A stretch of DNA of 64,000 bases from Curvibacter delicatus NBRC 14919 (GCF_001592265.1 NZ_BCWP01000006.1:61299-125298), one strand, 5' to 3'; positions 41,357 through 51,169 are shown, counted from the stretch's first letter. Translations and numbers: made by a program. Notes: generated from the letters alone by a model not told the origin.

Positions 41357-42274
41357 TTACTTGGCCGCCACTTTAGCGCCGTTCGACAGACTCCAGACAT
41401 ACGAGGTCAGAACCTGGATCTGGCTTTCGCTCAGCTTGCCTTCCTGGGCCGGCATCTGATTGACCTTGCCGTTGTTGATCATGGCAACAATGGCATTCTC
41501 GCCATAACCATGCAACCAGATGTCATCGGTCAGGTTGGGGGCGCCCAGAGCCTGGTTGCCCTTGCCATCCATGCCGTGGCAGGCGGCGCAGGCGCCAAAC
41601 TTGGCCTTGCCCAGCGAAGCACGCAGGGAGTCATGCGGGCTGCCCGACAGGCTCAGAACGTAGTGCGCCACGTTCTTCACGTCATCCGGCGTGCCCACGG
41701 CAGCCGCCATGGGCGGCATGTTGCCGATACGGCCTTTGGTGATGGTTTCCTTGATCTTGTCCGGTGTACCGCCATGCAGCCAGTCGCCATCGGTCAGGTT
41801 GGGGAAGCCCTTGCTGCCGCGCGCATCCGAGCCGTGGCACTGCGCGCAGTTGTTCATGAACACGCGCTCACCGATGCCCATGGCCTGAGGGTCCTTGGAC
41901 ATGTCTTCAGGGGTCATGCCGGCAAACTTGGCATACAGGGGGGCAACATCCTTTTCCCCCTTCTCCATCTCGGCCTTGTGCTGACCCAGAGACGTCCAAC
42001 CCAGCTTGCCTGCACTGGTCCCCAGACCGGGGTACATGGCCAGGTAGACCGCGCTGAAGACGATCGTGATGACGAACAGCCACACCCACCAGCGCGGCAG
42101 GGGGTTGTTCATCTCGCGCAGATCACCGTCCCAGATGTGGCCGGTCGTGTTGTCGTTCGAAGTCATTGCCTTGGCTTTGCCGCTGAACCACAGCAGCAGC
42201 AGACAGGCGGCAATGCCCACGACAGTGATCACGGTAACGTAGACCGACCAGAAGTTGCTTGTAAAGTCGCTCAT
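41357..42274 (-). CDS. ccoP: cbb3-type cytochrome c oxidase subunit III (diheme)
   Basis: 305 residues. Two membrane helices (residues ~10-30 and ~62-80) are followed by two class I cytochrome c domains with heme motifs CAQCH (143-147) and CAACH (229-233). Axial Met candidates are in NMPPM and NQMPA. It receives electrons from soluble cytochrome c and passes them to CcoO/CcoN. It starts 21 bp after ccoQ. Confidence 0.96.
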   Translation of the reverse strand: MSDFTSNFWSVYVTVITVVGIAACLLLLWFSGKAKAMTSNDNTTGHIWDGDLREMNNPLPRWWVWLFVITIVFSAVYLAMYPGLGTSAGKLGWTSLGQHKAEMEKGEKDVAPLYAKFAGMTPEDMSKDPQAMGIGERVFMNNCAQCHGSDARGSKGFPNLTDGDWLHGGTPDKIKETITKGRIGNMPPMAAAVGTPDDVKNVAHYVLSLSGSPHDSLRASLGKAKFGACAACHGMDGKGNQALGAPNLTDDIWLHGYGENAIVAMINNGKVNQMPAQEGKLSESQIQVLTSYVWSLSNGAKVAAK

Positions 42275-42295
42275 TTTTCTTCCTTTGACGGCTCG

Positions 42296-42433
42296 TTATT
42301 CCTGTTCGAAAGGCAGCATGGCGGCCTGTTCGAAATCAGCGGCATTGCGCTTGGACCACGCCCACAGCACGATGCCGATGAAGGTGATGAAGCTGGCCAC
42401 GGTGGCAATGGAACGAAGGGTATTGACATCCAT
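42296..42433 (-). CDS. ccoQ: cbb3-type cytochrome c oxidase subunit CcoQ
   Basis: 45 residues, from the ATG at 42433 (MDVNTLRSIATVASFITFIG) to the TAA at 42296. It has a single membrane helix ending in VLWAWSKRN, the CcoQ signature, and a short acidic tail (ADFEQAAMLPFEQE). Spacing of 16 bp from ccoO and 21 bp to ccoP confirms it as an operon member. It stabilises the interaction of CcoP with the core. Confidence 0.93.
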   Translation of the reverse strand: MDVNTLRSIATVASFITFIGIVLWAWSKRNAADFEQAAMLPFEQE

Positions 42434-42449
42434 GATGTGATCTCCCGTC

Positions 42450-43076
42450 TTACTTGAGTGCCGTACCCAGAACCTGCAGATAGGCGATCAGCGCTTCGAC
42501 TTCCGTCTTGCCCTTGACCTCTTCCACGGCCTTGGCGATCTGCTCGTCGGTGTAGGGCACGCCGACCGTGCGCAGCGCCTTCATGTGCGCCGGCATGACC
42601 GATGCATCAACCGTGTCCTTGAGCAGCCAGGGATAGGCCGGCATGTTGGACTCGGGCACCAGATCACGCGGGTTGTTCAGGTGGATGCGGTGCCACTCGT
42701 CGCTGTAGCGGCCACCGACACGCGCCAGGTCAGGACCGGTGCGTTTGCTGCCCCACTGGAACGGGTGGTCGTAGACCGACTCGCCTGCCACTGAATAGTG
42801 GCCGTAGCGCAGCGTCTCGGCACGGAACGGACGGATCATCTGCGAATGGCAGTTGTAGCAGCCTTCGCGGACGTAGATGTCACGCCCGGCCAGTTGCAGC
42901 GCCGTGTAGGGCTGGATGCCCTTGATCGGCTCGGTGGTGGACTTCTGGAAGAACAGCGGCACGATCTCGACCAGACCGCCGACCAACAGCACCAACAAGA
43001 TGAGAACGATCATCAGGAAGTTGTTGGTCTCGATTTTCTCGTGCGACATGCCGCCGCTCGTGTTGTGGTTTGCCAT
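42450..43076 (-). CDS. ccoO: cbb3-type cytochrome c oxidase subunit II (monoheme)
   Basis: 208 residues from the ATG at 43076. One N-terminal helix ([20 protein letters not shown]) anchors a periplasmic domain with heme motif CYNCH (73-77) in [16 protein letters not shown], and [20 protein letters not shown]. The Met ligand is probably in [10 protein letters not shown]. The frame is open 11 codons upstream, but [14 protein letters not shown] fits the family. It starts 16 bp after ccoN. Confidence 0.96.
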   Translation of the reverse strand: MANHNTSGGMSHEKIETNNFLMIVLILLVLLVGGLVEIVPLFFQKSTTEPIKGIQPYTALQLAGRDIYVREGCYNCHSQMIRPFRAETLRYGHYSVAGESVYDHPFQWGSKRTGPDLARVGGRYSDEWHRIHLNNPRDLVPESNMPAYPWLLKDTVDASVMPAHMKALRTVGVPYTDEQIAKAVEEVKGKTEVEALIAYLQVLGTALK

Positions 43077-43092
43077 GATGGTTTCCTTCTTC

Positions 43093-44529
43093 TTATGCGT
43101 GAGACGCAACGGCCGGGATGGTGACGTTGACCGAGCGGCCGGCAGTGGCCGTCTTGATCACGTTCCACAGCATGACCAGCATGCCACCCAGGTAGAGCAG
43201 ACCACCGAGCAGACGCAGCACATAGAACGGGAAGGTGGCCTTGACCGACTCGACGAAGGTGTAGGTCAGCGTACCGTCCGCGTTGATGGCGCGCCACATC
43301 AGACCCTGCATCACGCCGGCAATCCACATGGCAGCGATATAGATCACGATGCCGATGGTGGCAGTCCAGAAGTGGACTTCAATCGCCTTGACGCTGTACA
43401 TCTGCTTCTGGCCGAACAGGCGCGGGATCAGGTAGTACATGGAGCCCATGGTGACCAGACCCACCCAGCCCAAGGCGCCGGAGTGCACGTGGCCCACGGT
43501 CCAGTCGGTGTAGTGGCTCAGGGCATTGACGGTCTTGATCGACATCATCGGGCCTTCGAACGTGCTCATGCCGTAGAAGGACAGCGACACGATCAGGAAG
43601 CGCAGGATCGGGTCGTCACGCAGCTTGTGCCAAGCGCCCGACAGGGTCATGATGCCGTTGATCATGCCGCCCCAGCTGGGCGCCAGCAGGATCAGCGAGA
43701 ACACCATGCCGACCGACTGGGTCCAGTCCGGCAGTGCGGTGTAGTGCAGGTGGTGCGGACCCGCCCACATGTAGGTGAAGATCAGGGCCCAGAAGTGGAC
43801 GATGGACAGGCGATAGCTGTACACCGGACGCTCTGCCTGCTTCGGAATGAAGTAGTACATCATGCCCAGGAAACCAGCGGTCAGGAAGAAGCCCACGGCG
43901 TTGTGGCCGTACCACCACTGCACCATGGCATCCTGCACACCGGCGTAGGCCGAGTAGGACTTGAGAAAACCGGCCGGGATGGCTGCGCTGTTGACGAGGT
44001 GCAGCAGAGCCACGGCGATGATGAAGGCGCCGAAGAACCAGTTGGCCACATAGATGTGCTTGACCTTGCGGGTACCCACCGTGCCGAAGAACACGACGGC
44101 AAACGCCACCCAGACCAGCGTGATCAGGATGTCGATCGGCCACTCCAGCTCGGCGTACTCCTTGCCGGAGGTGTAGCCCAGCGGCAAAGAGATGGCGGCC
44201 AGCAGGATCACCAGTTGCCAGCCCCAGAAGGTGAAGGCGGCCAGCTTGTCGCTGAAGATGCGCACCTGACAGGTTCGCTGCACCACGTAGTAGGCGGCGG
44301 CAAACAAGCCGCAACCGCCAAAGGCGAAGATCACGGCATTGGTGTGCAACGGTCGCAGACGACCGTAACTCAGCCATGAAATGCCCAGATTGAGTTCGGG
44401 CCAGGTCAGTTGGGCGGCGATGATCACGCCAACCAACATGCCCACCACGCCCCATACCACCGTCATGATGGCGAACTGTCGTACAACGGTGTCGTTGTAG
44501 ACAGTGGCTTTTGTGTTTGCAAATGTCAT
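43093..44529 (-). CDS. ccoN: cbb3-type cytochrome c oxidase subunit I (catalytic)
   Basis: 478 residues from the ATG at 44529, which has AGAGG 6 bp upstream (the frame also allows a GTG two codons earlier). Twelve hydrophobic helices are expected. The heme/copper histidines lie in [13 protein letters not shown] (low-spin heme), [20 protein letters not shown] (CuB His and cross-linked Tyr region), [16 protein letters not shown] (CuB pair) and [14 protein letters not shown] (heme b3). It reduces oxygen at very low concentrations and pumps protons. It opens the ccoNOQPGH operon behind an FNR box. Confidence 0.97.
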   Translation of the reverse strand: MTFANTKATVYNDTVVRQFAIMTVVWGVVGMLVGVIIAAQLTWPELNLGISWLSYGRLRPLHTNAVIFAFGGCGLFAAAYYVVQRTCQVRIFSDKLAAFTFWGWQLVILLAAISLPLGYTSGKEYAELEWPIDILITLVWVAFAVVFFGTVGTRKVKHIYVANWFFGAFIIAVALLHLVNSAAIPAGFLKSYSAYAGVQDAMVQWWYGHNAVGFFLTAGFLGMMYYFIPKQAERPVYSYRLSIVHFWALIFTYMWAGPHHLHYTALPDWTQSVGMVFSLILLAPSWGGMINGIMTLSGAWHKLRDDPILRFLIVSLSFYGMSTFEGPMMSIKTVNALSHYTDWTVGHVHSGALGWVGLVTMGSMYYLIPRLFGQKQMYSVKAIEVHFWTATIGIVIYIAAMWIAGVMQGLMWRAINADGTLTYTFVESVKATFPFYVLRLLGGLLYLGGMLVMLWNVIKTATAGRSVNVTIPAVASHA

Positions 44530-44588
44530 GTGCACCTCTTTTCTTAGTTGTCCGCGATCAAGTCTGTAACAAAGTTCTCAGAATCCAT

Positions 44589-44602
44589 TTGACTCATATC
44601 AA
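44589..44602 (-). promoter_or_regulatory. FNR box upstream of ccoN
   Basis: On the minus strand TTGATATGAGTCAA matches TTGAT-N4-ATCAA with one change (GTCAA). Its centre is about 66 bp before the ccoN ATG. This leaves room for a class II promoter with the box at -41.5; a weak -10 (TACAGA) falls at about the right place. It overlaps the end of ccoS by a few bases upstream only. Confidence 0.75.
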
Positions 44603-44608
44603 CCGCGC

Positions 44609-44746
44609 TCAAGAATCCCGCAAAATCCGCTCGCCTTCGGCCTCGATGTCCTCAAATTGGCCTCGCTCGATCGCCCACCACAGGCCGCCGAGGATGAAAA
44701 ACACCAAGATGACCGAGAGCGGAATCAGTAAATAGAGTATGTCCAT
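44609..44746 (-). CDS. ccoS: cbb3-type oxidase assembly protein CcoS
   Basis: 45 residues: a single helix MDILYLLIPLSVILVFFILG followed by GLWWAIERGQFEDIEAEGER, the CcoS signature. The ATG shares one base with the ccoI TGA (TGATG), implying coupling. CcoS is needed for cofactor insertion into CcoN. Confidence 0.93.
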   Translation of the reverse strand: MDILYLLIPLSVILVFFILGGLWWAIERGQFEDIEAEGERILRDS

Positions 44747-47082
44747 CAGGTTACCTTCGTGTGACGCCAGCCACCAGCCAGGCGCAGGGCATTGAGCACC
44801 ACCAGCAGCGAACTCGACGCCATGCCGAGACCGGCCAGCCAGGCGGGAAGCCAGCCAACCACCGCCAGTGGCACACAGACAGCGTTGTAGGCCACCGCCC
44901 ACCACAGATTCTGGTTCACCACCCCCATGGTGCGACGCGCCAGCTGCAGCGACTGCCCGACACTGGCCAACTGCTCCCCCAGCACCACAAAATCAGCCTG
45001 CGCGCGGGCCAGCGGCACGGCGTGACCAACCGCAAACGACACATGGGCGCCAGCCAGCACCGGCCCGTCGTTCAGGCCATCCCCAACGACCGCCACGTGC
45101 TTGCCATTCTGCTGCGCACTGCGAAGAAAGGCCAGCTTGTCCTGCGGGGTGCAGCCCCCGCGCGCCTGCTGGATGCCAAGTTGCGAGGCCACCCGAGCCA
45201 CCGCCTGCACACCATCGCCGGACAGGATCTGCACCTCAATCCCAGACGCCTGCATGGCTGCCACCGTGCTGAGGGCATCGGGCCGGATGTCCTCGCCCAG
45301 CTCAAACGTGGCCAGCCAGCCCTGCGCATCACTCAGACAAGCATGCGGCCCCTGCGGCACAGCCTCGTGAACGCCGCAGAAGCGGGACGCCCCCAAATGC
45401 ACCTCTTGCGCAGGCCCTGTCGCCTCGGGCGGCACCAGTTGGCCGACCAGCCCCTGGCCGGCCAGTTCACGCACATCGCTTGACCGCCAGGCCACCAGCC
45501 CCCTGCCCTGCCCGGCGGCGGCCAGGGCGCGCGACACCGGGTGCAGCGACTGCTGCGCCAGCGCCATGGCCATGGCCAGCGCCTGTTCATCACTCACGCC
45601 GGCACGGGTCCGGATGGCTTGCAGCACCATGGCGTCGCGCGTCAGGGTGCCGGTCTTGTCAAACACCACCATGTCGACTTCCGCCAGCGCTTCCAGCCCA
45701 CCCAGCCGGCGTACCAGCACGCCATGACGCGCCAGCCTCCCGGCGGCTGCCAGCATGGCCGCCGGCGTCGCCAGCGACAAGGCACACGGACAGGTCACCA
45801 CCAGCACCGCCACCGCCACCATCAGCGCATGACCGGGGTCGTGTGCCCACCAGTACGCCGCAGCACCCGCAGCCGCCAGCAAAACCCCCACCAGGAACGG
45901 TTTGGCCAGGCGGTCCACCCGCTGCGCCAATTGCGGCTTGCTGCTGGCGGCCTGCTCCATCAGCGCCACGATCTGGGCAAAACGGGTGTCGGCCCCGGTG
46001 CGGTCCACCCGCACCAGCACAGAGGCAGCCAGATTGTGGCTGCCAGCAATCACGGCCTCCCCTACACCACGGGGAATCGGCCGCGACTCCCCCGTGAGCA
46101 GCGCCTCGTCGGCCAGCGTCTGACCTTGCAGCACGGTGCCGTCCGCGGGAAACGCTTCGCCCGGCAGAATGCGCACCACATCACCTGCCTTCAGCCGCCG
46201 CACCGCGACACGCTCGAACGTTCCGTCGGCGCGCTGACGCTCGACACTGTCAGGCAGGCGGTTCATCAGGGCATCGAGGGCACCGGCGGTGCGGTCGCGC
46301 AGGCGCAACTCCAGCCAGCGGCCGGTGAGCAGGAAGAAGACGAACATGGTCAGGGAATCGAAGTACACCTCTTTCCCGAAAATGCCCTGCGGATCAAAGG
46401 TGCCCGCCGTGCTGACCACAAAGGTGATGCCCATGCCCAGCGCCACAGGCAGGTCCATGCTGATGCGACGTTGCGCCACATCGCGCAGCGCAGCAGAAAA
46501 GAAGGGGCCACAGGAAAACAGCATGACCGGCAAGGTCAGCACCCAGGAGGCCCAGCGCAGCAACTGCTCCATCTCGGCAGAGAGATCACCCGGCAGCGCC
46601 ACATAGGCCGGCCATGCGTACATCATCACCTGCATCATGCACAGGCCGGCCACCGACCAGCGCCACAGTGCCTTGCGGGTTTCCTGGCGGCGACGCTGGT
46701 TGGCGAAGGCATCATTGGCCGGCACGGCACGGTAACCGGCCTTGAGCACCGCCTGCATCCAGCCCGAAGGCTGCACGGCATCGGCCTGCCAGACCACGCG
46801 GGCGCGGTGGCTGCCGGCGCTGACACTGGCACTGGCCACGCCGGGAACGCCGCGCAAGGCGTCCTCGACCGTCAGCGCGCAGGCCGCACAGTGCATGCCT
46901 TCGATGACCAGATGGGATTCCCAGCAATCGGCCTGGCCCTGAACCGGCCGGCTGAAGGCCGACCACTCCTGCGGATCGTCAAGCAGGCCAAGGTTGGCCG
47001 GGGCTGAGTCCACGGGCGGCTCAGCAGCTTCTGCCCTTTTGCGTTCCGGCAAGAACGTTGTGGCAAGACTTGCTGTTTGCAT
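44746..47082 (-). CDS. ccoI: Cu-translocating P1B-type ATPase CcoI (FixI)
   Basis: 778 residues from the ATG at 47082 (a TTG three codons earlier is less likely). An HMA domain with VIEGMHCAACALTVEDALRG near residue 65 is followed by eight membrane helices, including the metal-transport motif VTCPCALSLATP. The cytoplasmic domains carry LTGESRPIPRG, the phosphorylation site FDKTGTLTRD, and GDGLNDGPVLA. It exports copper for CuB of CcoN. It is divergent from uspA with an FNR box between. Confidence 0.95.
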   Translation of the reverse strand: MQTASLATTFLPERKRAEAAEPPVDSAPANLGLLDDPQEWSAFSRPVQGQADCWESHLVIEGMHCAACALTVEDALRGVPGVASASVSAGSHRARVVWQADAVQPSGWMQAVLKAGYRAVPANDAFANQRRRQETRKALWRWSVAGLCMMQVMMYAWPAYVALPGDLSAEMEQLLRWASWVLTLPVMLFSCGPFFSAALRDVAQRRISMDLPVALGMGITFVVSTAGTFDPQGIFGKEVYFDSLTMFVFFLLTGRWLELRLRDRTAGALDALMNRLPDSVERQRADGTFERVAVRRLKAGDVVRILPGEAFPADGTVLQGQTLADEALLTGESRPIPRGVGEAVIAGSHNLAASVLVRVDRTGADTRFAQIVALMEQAASSKPQLAQRVDRLAKPFLVGVLLAAAGAAAYWWAHDPGHALMVAVAVLVVTCPCALSLATPAAMLAAAGRLARHGVLVRRLGGLEALAEVDMVVFDKTGTLTRDAMVLQAIRTRAGVSDEQALAMAMALAQQSLHPVSRALAAAGQGRGLVAWRSSDVRELAGQGLVGQLVPPEATGPAQEVHLGASRFCGVHEAVPQGPHACLSDAQGWLATFELGEDIRPDALSTVAAMQASGIEVQILSGDGVQAVARVASQLGIQQARGGCTPQDKLAFLRSAQQNGKHVAVVGDGLNDGPVLAGAHVSFAVGHAVPLARAQADFVVLGEQLASVGQSLQLARRTMGVVNQNLWWAVAYNAVCVPLAVVGWLPAWLAGLGMASSSLLVVLNALRLAGGWRHTKVT

Positions 47083-47118
47083 AGTGCTCAAGCGTATCGG
47101 GGCGCACCCGCCTCTGTC

Positions 47119-47132
47119 TTGATTTGGATCAA
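47119..47132. promoter_or_regulatory. FNR box between ccoI and uspA
   Basis: TTGATTTGGATCAA is a perfect TTGAT-N4-ATCAA site. A -10-like TAATCT lies about 30 bp downstream toward uspA, consistent with a class II promoter. The site could serve ccoIS in the other direction. Confidence 0.85.
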
Positions 47133-47194
47133 GACGATAACAGAAGTGAACGTAGTAATCTAGAATCTGTTTCGCACAACACGGAGATCACCTC

Positions 47195-47638
47195 ATGTAC
47201 CAAAGAATCCTCGTCGCCACCGATGGCTCCACCCTCTCCAAAAAAGCGGTCAGCAGCGCCATTGCCATGGCCCAGCTCACCGGCGCCGAACTGGTCGCCC
47301 TGAAGGTGATCCCGCGTTACCCGCAAAGCTATTTTGAAGGTGGTCTGGCCCTGCCGGCCAGCGACATCGCCCGCGTCGAAAAGCAATGGGCTGAGCACGG
47401 CCAGTCGATCGTGGATGCCGTGAGCAAGACTGCTCTGGGCAAGGGCGTCAAGGTCAAGGCCGTCACGGCCAAGTCGGATCTGGTGAGCGAGGCCATCATC
47501 GCCGCCGCCAAGAAACACAAGTGCGACCTGATCGTCATGGCTTCGCATGGCCGCAAGGGCATCAAGCGCCTGCTGCTGGGCAGCGAGACACAACAGGTGC
47601 TGACGCACTCGCACGTGCCGGTGCTGGTGCTGCGTTAA
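47195..47638 (+). CDS. uspA: Universal stress protein UspA family
   Basis: 147 residues, single Usp domain: MYQRILVATDGSTLSKKAV at the N-terminus, VMASHGRKGIKRLLLGSETQQVL with the G-2x-G-9x-G(S/T) nucleotide-binding pattern, and HVPVLVLR at the end. ATP-binding Usp proteins support survival under growth arrest. The strong FNR box in its promoter places it in the low-oxygen response, as is seen for Usp proteins of other FNR/Anr-controlled sets. Confidence 0.9.
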   Translation: MYQRILVATDGSTLSKKAVSSAIAMAQLTGAELVALKVIPRYPQSYFEGGLALPASDIARVEKQWAEHGQSIVDAVSKTALGKGVKVKAVTAKSDLVSEAIIAAAKKHKCDLIVMASHGRKGIKRLLLGSETQQVLTHSHVPVLVLR

Positions 47639-47661
47639 GCTCCCTGCGCCTGGCGCAAGAC

Positions 47662-47694
47662 AAAGGTCCTCCCCTCGCGGGGCGGGCCTTTTTT
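47662..47694 (+). terminator. Intrinsic terminator after uspA
   Basis: AAAGG-TCC-TCCCC pairs with GGGGCGGGCCTTT across TCGC and ends in six T residues, 24 bp after the stop codon. Confidence 0.78.
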
Positions 47695-47720
47695 CATGGT
47701 GCTTGCGAGCGCGAACCCGT

Positions 47721-49253
47721 TCAGTAGAACAGGTGCTTGTGCTGCTCGCGCAGCAGGTTCTTCTGCACCTTGCCCATGGTGTTGCGCGGCAACTCGTCGA
47801 CCACGAAGCAGCGCTTCGGAATCTTGAAGTTGGCCAGCTGCGACTTGAGCTTGGCAATGATGTGATCCGGGTCGAGCGCCATGCCAGACTGGCGCACCAC
47901 CACCGCCACGCCCACCTCGCCGAAGTCAGGGTGCGGTACGCCGACCACGGCGCTCTCGGCCACGCCCGGCAATTCGTTGATGTAGCCCTCGATCTCGGCC
48001 GGGTAGACGTTGTAGCCGCCGCTGATGATCAGGTCCTTGCTGCGACCGACGATGGTCACATAACCACGATCGTCGATCTTGCCGACGTCGCCGGTCTTGA
48101 AGTAGCCGTCGGCGGTGAACTCTTCCTTGGTTTTTTCGGGCATGCGCCAGTAGCCCTTGAACACATTGGGCCCTTTGACCTGGATGCCGCCGATCTCGCC
48201 CACCGGCACCGGCTGGCCGGCATCGTCCTGCACCCGCAGGCTGACACCCGGCAAGGGAAGGCCGACGGTACCGCCGCGGCGCTCGCCGTCCTTCGGGTTG
48301 TAGGGGTTGGAGGTCAGCATGATGGTTTCGCTCATGCCGTAGCGTTCCAGGATGGTGTGGCCGGTGCGCTGCTGCCAGGCCACAAAAGTCTCGATCAGCA
48401 GCGGTGCCGAACCGGCAATGAACAGGCGCATGTTGCGCGTGCTCTCGCGGTTCAGGCCGTGCTCGGCCAGCAGGCGCACATAAAGCGTAGGCACGCCCAT
48501 GAAGACCGTCGCCTCGGGCAGCTTCTCCAGCACACGCTTGGGGTCGAACTTGGCCATCCAGATCATCTTGCTGCCGTTGAGCAGCGCGCCATGCAGCGCC
48601 ACGAACAGGCCATGCACATGGAAGATCGGCAGCACGTGCATCAGCACATCACCCGGTTGCCAGCCCCAGTACTTCTTCAGCACATGGGCATTGCTCAGCA
48701 GGTTGCCGTGCGTCAGCATGGCCCCCTTGCTGCGGCCGGTGGTGCCGCTGGTGTAGAGGATGGCGGCCAGGTCGTCGGCCTGGCGCGGCACCGCCTGGTG
48801 GTGTTCGGAACAATGTGCGGCGCGTTCCAGCAGCGAGCCGGTCCGGTTGTCATCCAGCGTGAAAACATGCTGGGTGCCGGCCTTGAAGGCGATCTTGCTG
48901 ACCCAGCCGAAGTTCTTGCTGCTGCACACCACCACGGCCGGTTCGGCGTTGCCGACGAAGTACTCGATCTCGGCACTCTGGTAGGCCGTATTCAGGGGCA
49001 GGAACACATAACCGGCGCGCAGCGTGGCCAGGTAGAGCATGACCGCCTCGACCGACTTCTCGACCTGCACCGCGATGCGCGAGCCCTCGGGCAGGTCGAG
49101 CGACTTGAGCAGGTTGGCCATCATGGCCGTGGCCCGCTCCAGGTCGCGCCAGGAGTAGTTCAGCCCGTTGTCGGTCTCGATGGCGATCGCATCCAGGTTG
49201 TGCGGGAAGGCCGCACGCAAGGCGGCAAACAGATTGGCATTGGCTTGTGACAT
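47721..49253 (-). CDS. matB: Malonyl-CoA synthetase
   Basis: 510 residues from the ATG at 49253. ANL superfamily: P-loop AAILYTSGTTGRSKGAMLTH, LPIFHVHGLFVALHGALL, ERYGMSETIMLTSNPY, DGYFKTGDVGKIDDRGYVTIVGRSKDLIISGGYNVYP split over the hinge, and the catalytic Lys in LPRNTMGKVQKNLLRE. The MSETIMLTSNPYNP pattern and the malonyl-CoA decarboxylase gene upstream identify it as MatB, which joins malonate to CoA. An upstream TTG start at 49265 would overlap the hydratase gene. Confidence 0.9.
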   Translation of the reverse strand: MSQANANLFAALRAAFPHNLDAIAIETDNGLNYSWRDLERATAMMANLLKSLDLPEGSRIAVQVEKSVEAVMLYLATLRAGYVFLPLNTAYQSAEIEYFVGNAEPAVVVCSSKNFGWVSKIAFKAGTQHVFTLDDNRTGSLLERAAHCSEHHQAVPRQADDLAAILYTSGTTGRSKGAMLTHGNLLSNAHVLKKYWGWQPGDVLMHVLPIFHVHGLFVALHGALLNGSKMIWMAKFDPKRVLEKLPEATVFMGVPTLYVRLLAEHGLNRESTRNMRLFIAGSAPLLIETFVAWQQRTGHTILERYGMSETIMLTSNPYNPKDGERRGGTVGLPLPGVSLRVQDDAGQPVPVGEIGGIQVKGPNVFKGYWRMPEKTKEEFTADGYFKTGDVGKIDDRGYVTIVGRSKDLIISGGYNVYPAEIEGYINELPGVAESAVVGVPHPDFGEVGVAVVVRQSGMALDPDHIIAKLKSQLANFKIPKRCFVVDELPRNTMGKVQKNLLREQHKHLFY

Positions 49254-49261
49254 GGCTTTGC

Positions 49262-50077
49262 TCAAGTCTCAGAGGTTGAAAAATTGCTGGGTCGCTTCTG
49301 CAGAAAGGCATTGATGCCTTCGCGATGCTCCGGGCTGTCCGCGTAGGCATAGGCACGGGAAAGGAAACCCGCTATCGAATCAGGAGCTGCTGGCGCAATA
49401 CCGTCAAGGCCCAGAGGCCGATTCAATGCCCGAAGCGTCTGTTTGTTCAGGCGCGCGGCCTGGGGTGCCAGTGCTGTGATGCGCGCGGCGGTGGCCGCGG
49501 CCTCGCTGGCGCATTGGCCGCCCGGCATCACGCGACTGAGAAAGCCACGCTGCTGCATCAGCTCGGCGCCGGACACGGCTGCTTCCAGCAGCATCTCGCG
49601 CGCCGTCAGGGCTCCCGCTTCACGCAGCACCAGCGCCGCCTCGCGCGGCGCCATGGGAAAACCCAGGCGGGCGATCGGTGCACCGAATCTGGCGGCCGCA
49701 TCGGCGATGCGGATGTCGCAGCAGCAGGCGATCTCGACGCCGGCCCCCATGCAATTGCCTTCGATCTGCGCCACGATCGGCACATCACAGTCCAGCATGG
49801 CCTGCAGGCCACCCCAGACATCGTTGTCATGGAAATCGCGCAGGCCGGCCTCGTCGAAGCGAAAGTCGGGGTATTCGGAAATATCGCCGCCCGCGCAGAA
49901 ATGCCCGCCCTCCCCGCGCACCAACACACAACGCACCGCCGGCTCGGCCTGGATCGTCGTGAACACCTGGCGCAGTTCGCGCCACATGGCACGCGACATG
50001 GCGTTGAACTTGCCCGGGTGGCTCAAGGTCACCAGCGCAAGGGCGCCCTGCCGCTCGAATCGAATGTGGCCACTCAT
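49262..50077 (-). CDS. Enoyl-CoA hydratase/isomerase family protein
   Basis: 271 residues from the ATG at 50077. The crotonase fold is seen in ALVTLSHPGKFNAMSRAMW, the oxyanion-hole segment HFCAGGDISEYPDF, and QIEGNCMGAGVEIACCCDIRIA with the second backbone amide glycines. The usual catalytic Glu pair is not obvious: after the second segment the sequence is RFGAPIARLGFPMAPREAAL. It lies between the Bug receptor and matB in the malonate operon. Its reaction there is not established; a decarboxylase- or hydrolase-type crotonase is possible. Confidence 0.82.
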   Translation of the reverse strand: MSGHIRFERQGALALVTLSHPGKFNAMSRAMWRELRQVFTTIQAEPAVRCVLVRGEGGHFCAGGDISEYPDFRFDEAGLRDFHDNDVWGGLQAMLDCDVPIVAQIEGNCMGAGVEIACCCDIRIADAAARFGAPIARLGFPMAPREAALVLREAGALTAREMLLEAAVSGAELMQQRGFLSRVMPGGQCASEAAATAARITALAPQAARLNKQTLRALNRPLGLDGIAPAAPDSIAGFLSRAYAYADSPEHREGINAFLQKRPSNFSTSET

Positions 50078-50125
50078 TGCTTCACGTTTCTCATCCGGTC
50101 TCACGCGTCAGGGCTCCTGTGTGCC

Positions 50126-51121
50126 TCAATCCAGCTTGGCGCCCGAGAGCTTGACCACATTGGCCCAGCGCTTGACTTCCGCGCTGACGAACTGGCCGAA
50201 CTGCTGCGGCGTCAGGTTGCCGAACTCGGCGCCCTGGTTGGCCCAGACGGCCTTGGCTTCGTCCGTCAGGCCGGCCTTGCGGATGTCCTCCACCGCACGG
50301 GCCTGTACATCGGCCGGTGTGCCCTTCGGCGCCCAGATGCCGTACCAGGTGGTCACGGTGTAGTCCGGCAAGCCCAGCTCGGCCGCACACGGCACGTCGG
50401 GGAACGCCGGGTTGCGCTTGCCGCCTGACACCATCAGCGCCTTGATGCGGCCACCCTTGATGTGCGAGGCCGAGGAGCCCAGGCCGTCGAACATCATGTC
50501 GATGTTGCCGGCAATCAGGTCCTGCAGCGCCGGGCCGGCACCCCGGTAGGGAATGTGGGTGATGAAGGTCTTGGTCTGCTGCTTGAACAGCTCGCCCGCC
50601 AGATGATGGCTGCTGCCGCTGCCGGCCGAGCCGTAGTTCATCTTGCCGGGGTTCTGCCGCAGCATGGTCAGGAAGGCCTTGAAGTCGACAGTGATCTTCT
50701 TCGGGTTGACCACCAGCACCTGCGGCACGTTGGCCACCAGCACCAGGGGCACAAAGTCCTTTTCCAGGTCGTAGTCCAGCTTGGGGTACATCGACGGCGC
50801 GATGGCATGGTGAGCGCCCCCCATGAACAGGGTGTAGCCATCGGGCTGTGCCTTGGCCGCGATGCTGGCACCCAGGGTGCCGCCGGCGCCACCGCGGTTG
50901 TCGATGATCAGCTGCTTGCCGGTCACCCGGGCAAACTGGGCCGCCAGTGGGCGGGCAAAGGCATCAGTGCCACCGCCGGCCGGAAACGGCACGATCAGGG
51001 TAACCGGCTTGGTCGGCCAGGTCGATTGGGCCTGTCCGCTCAGGGCCGTCCCGGCCAGGCCGGCTGCCGCCAGGCGCAGCACATCACGGCGGCTGGAAAT
51101 GACGCGGTCGATCGTAGTCAT
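50126..51121 (-). CDS. Bug-type solute receptor of a tripartite tricarboxylate transporter
   Basis: 331 residues. A Tat leader (SSRRDVLRLAAAGLAGTALS) is followed by the Bug fold: WPTKPVTLIVPFPAGGGTDAFARPLA, IDNRGGAGGTLGASIAAKAQPDGYTL, GSAGSGSSHHLAGELFK and HIPYRGAGPALQDLIAGNIDMMFD. Bug proteins are periplasmic and bind carboxylates. Here the operon points to malonate or a malonate-like acid. No TctA/TctB membrane genes are present in the window, so it must use a transporter encoded elsewhere or act as a sensor. Confidence 0.9.
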   Translation of the reverse strand: MTTIDRVISSRRDVLRLAAAGLAGTALSGQAQSTWPTKPVTLIVPFPAGGGTDAFARPLAAQFARVTGKQLIIDNRGGAGGTLGASIAAKAQPDGYTLFMGGAHHAIAPSMYPKLDYDLEKDFVPLVLVANVPQVLVVNPKKITVDFKAFLTMLRQNPGKMNYGSAGSGSSHHLAGELFKQQTKTFITHIPYRGAGPALQDLIAGNIDMMFDGLGSSASHIKGGRIKALMVSGGKRNPAFPDVPCAAELGLPDYTVTTWYGIWAPKGTPADVQARAVEDIRKAGLTDEAKAVWANQGAEFGNLTPQQFGQFVSAEVKRWANVVKLSGAKLD

Positions 51122-51169
51122 GTCTGTCTCCTCTTTTTTAGTGAACCAACTAACAAAATGGTGCAGCGC

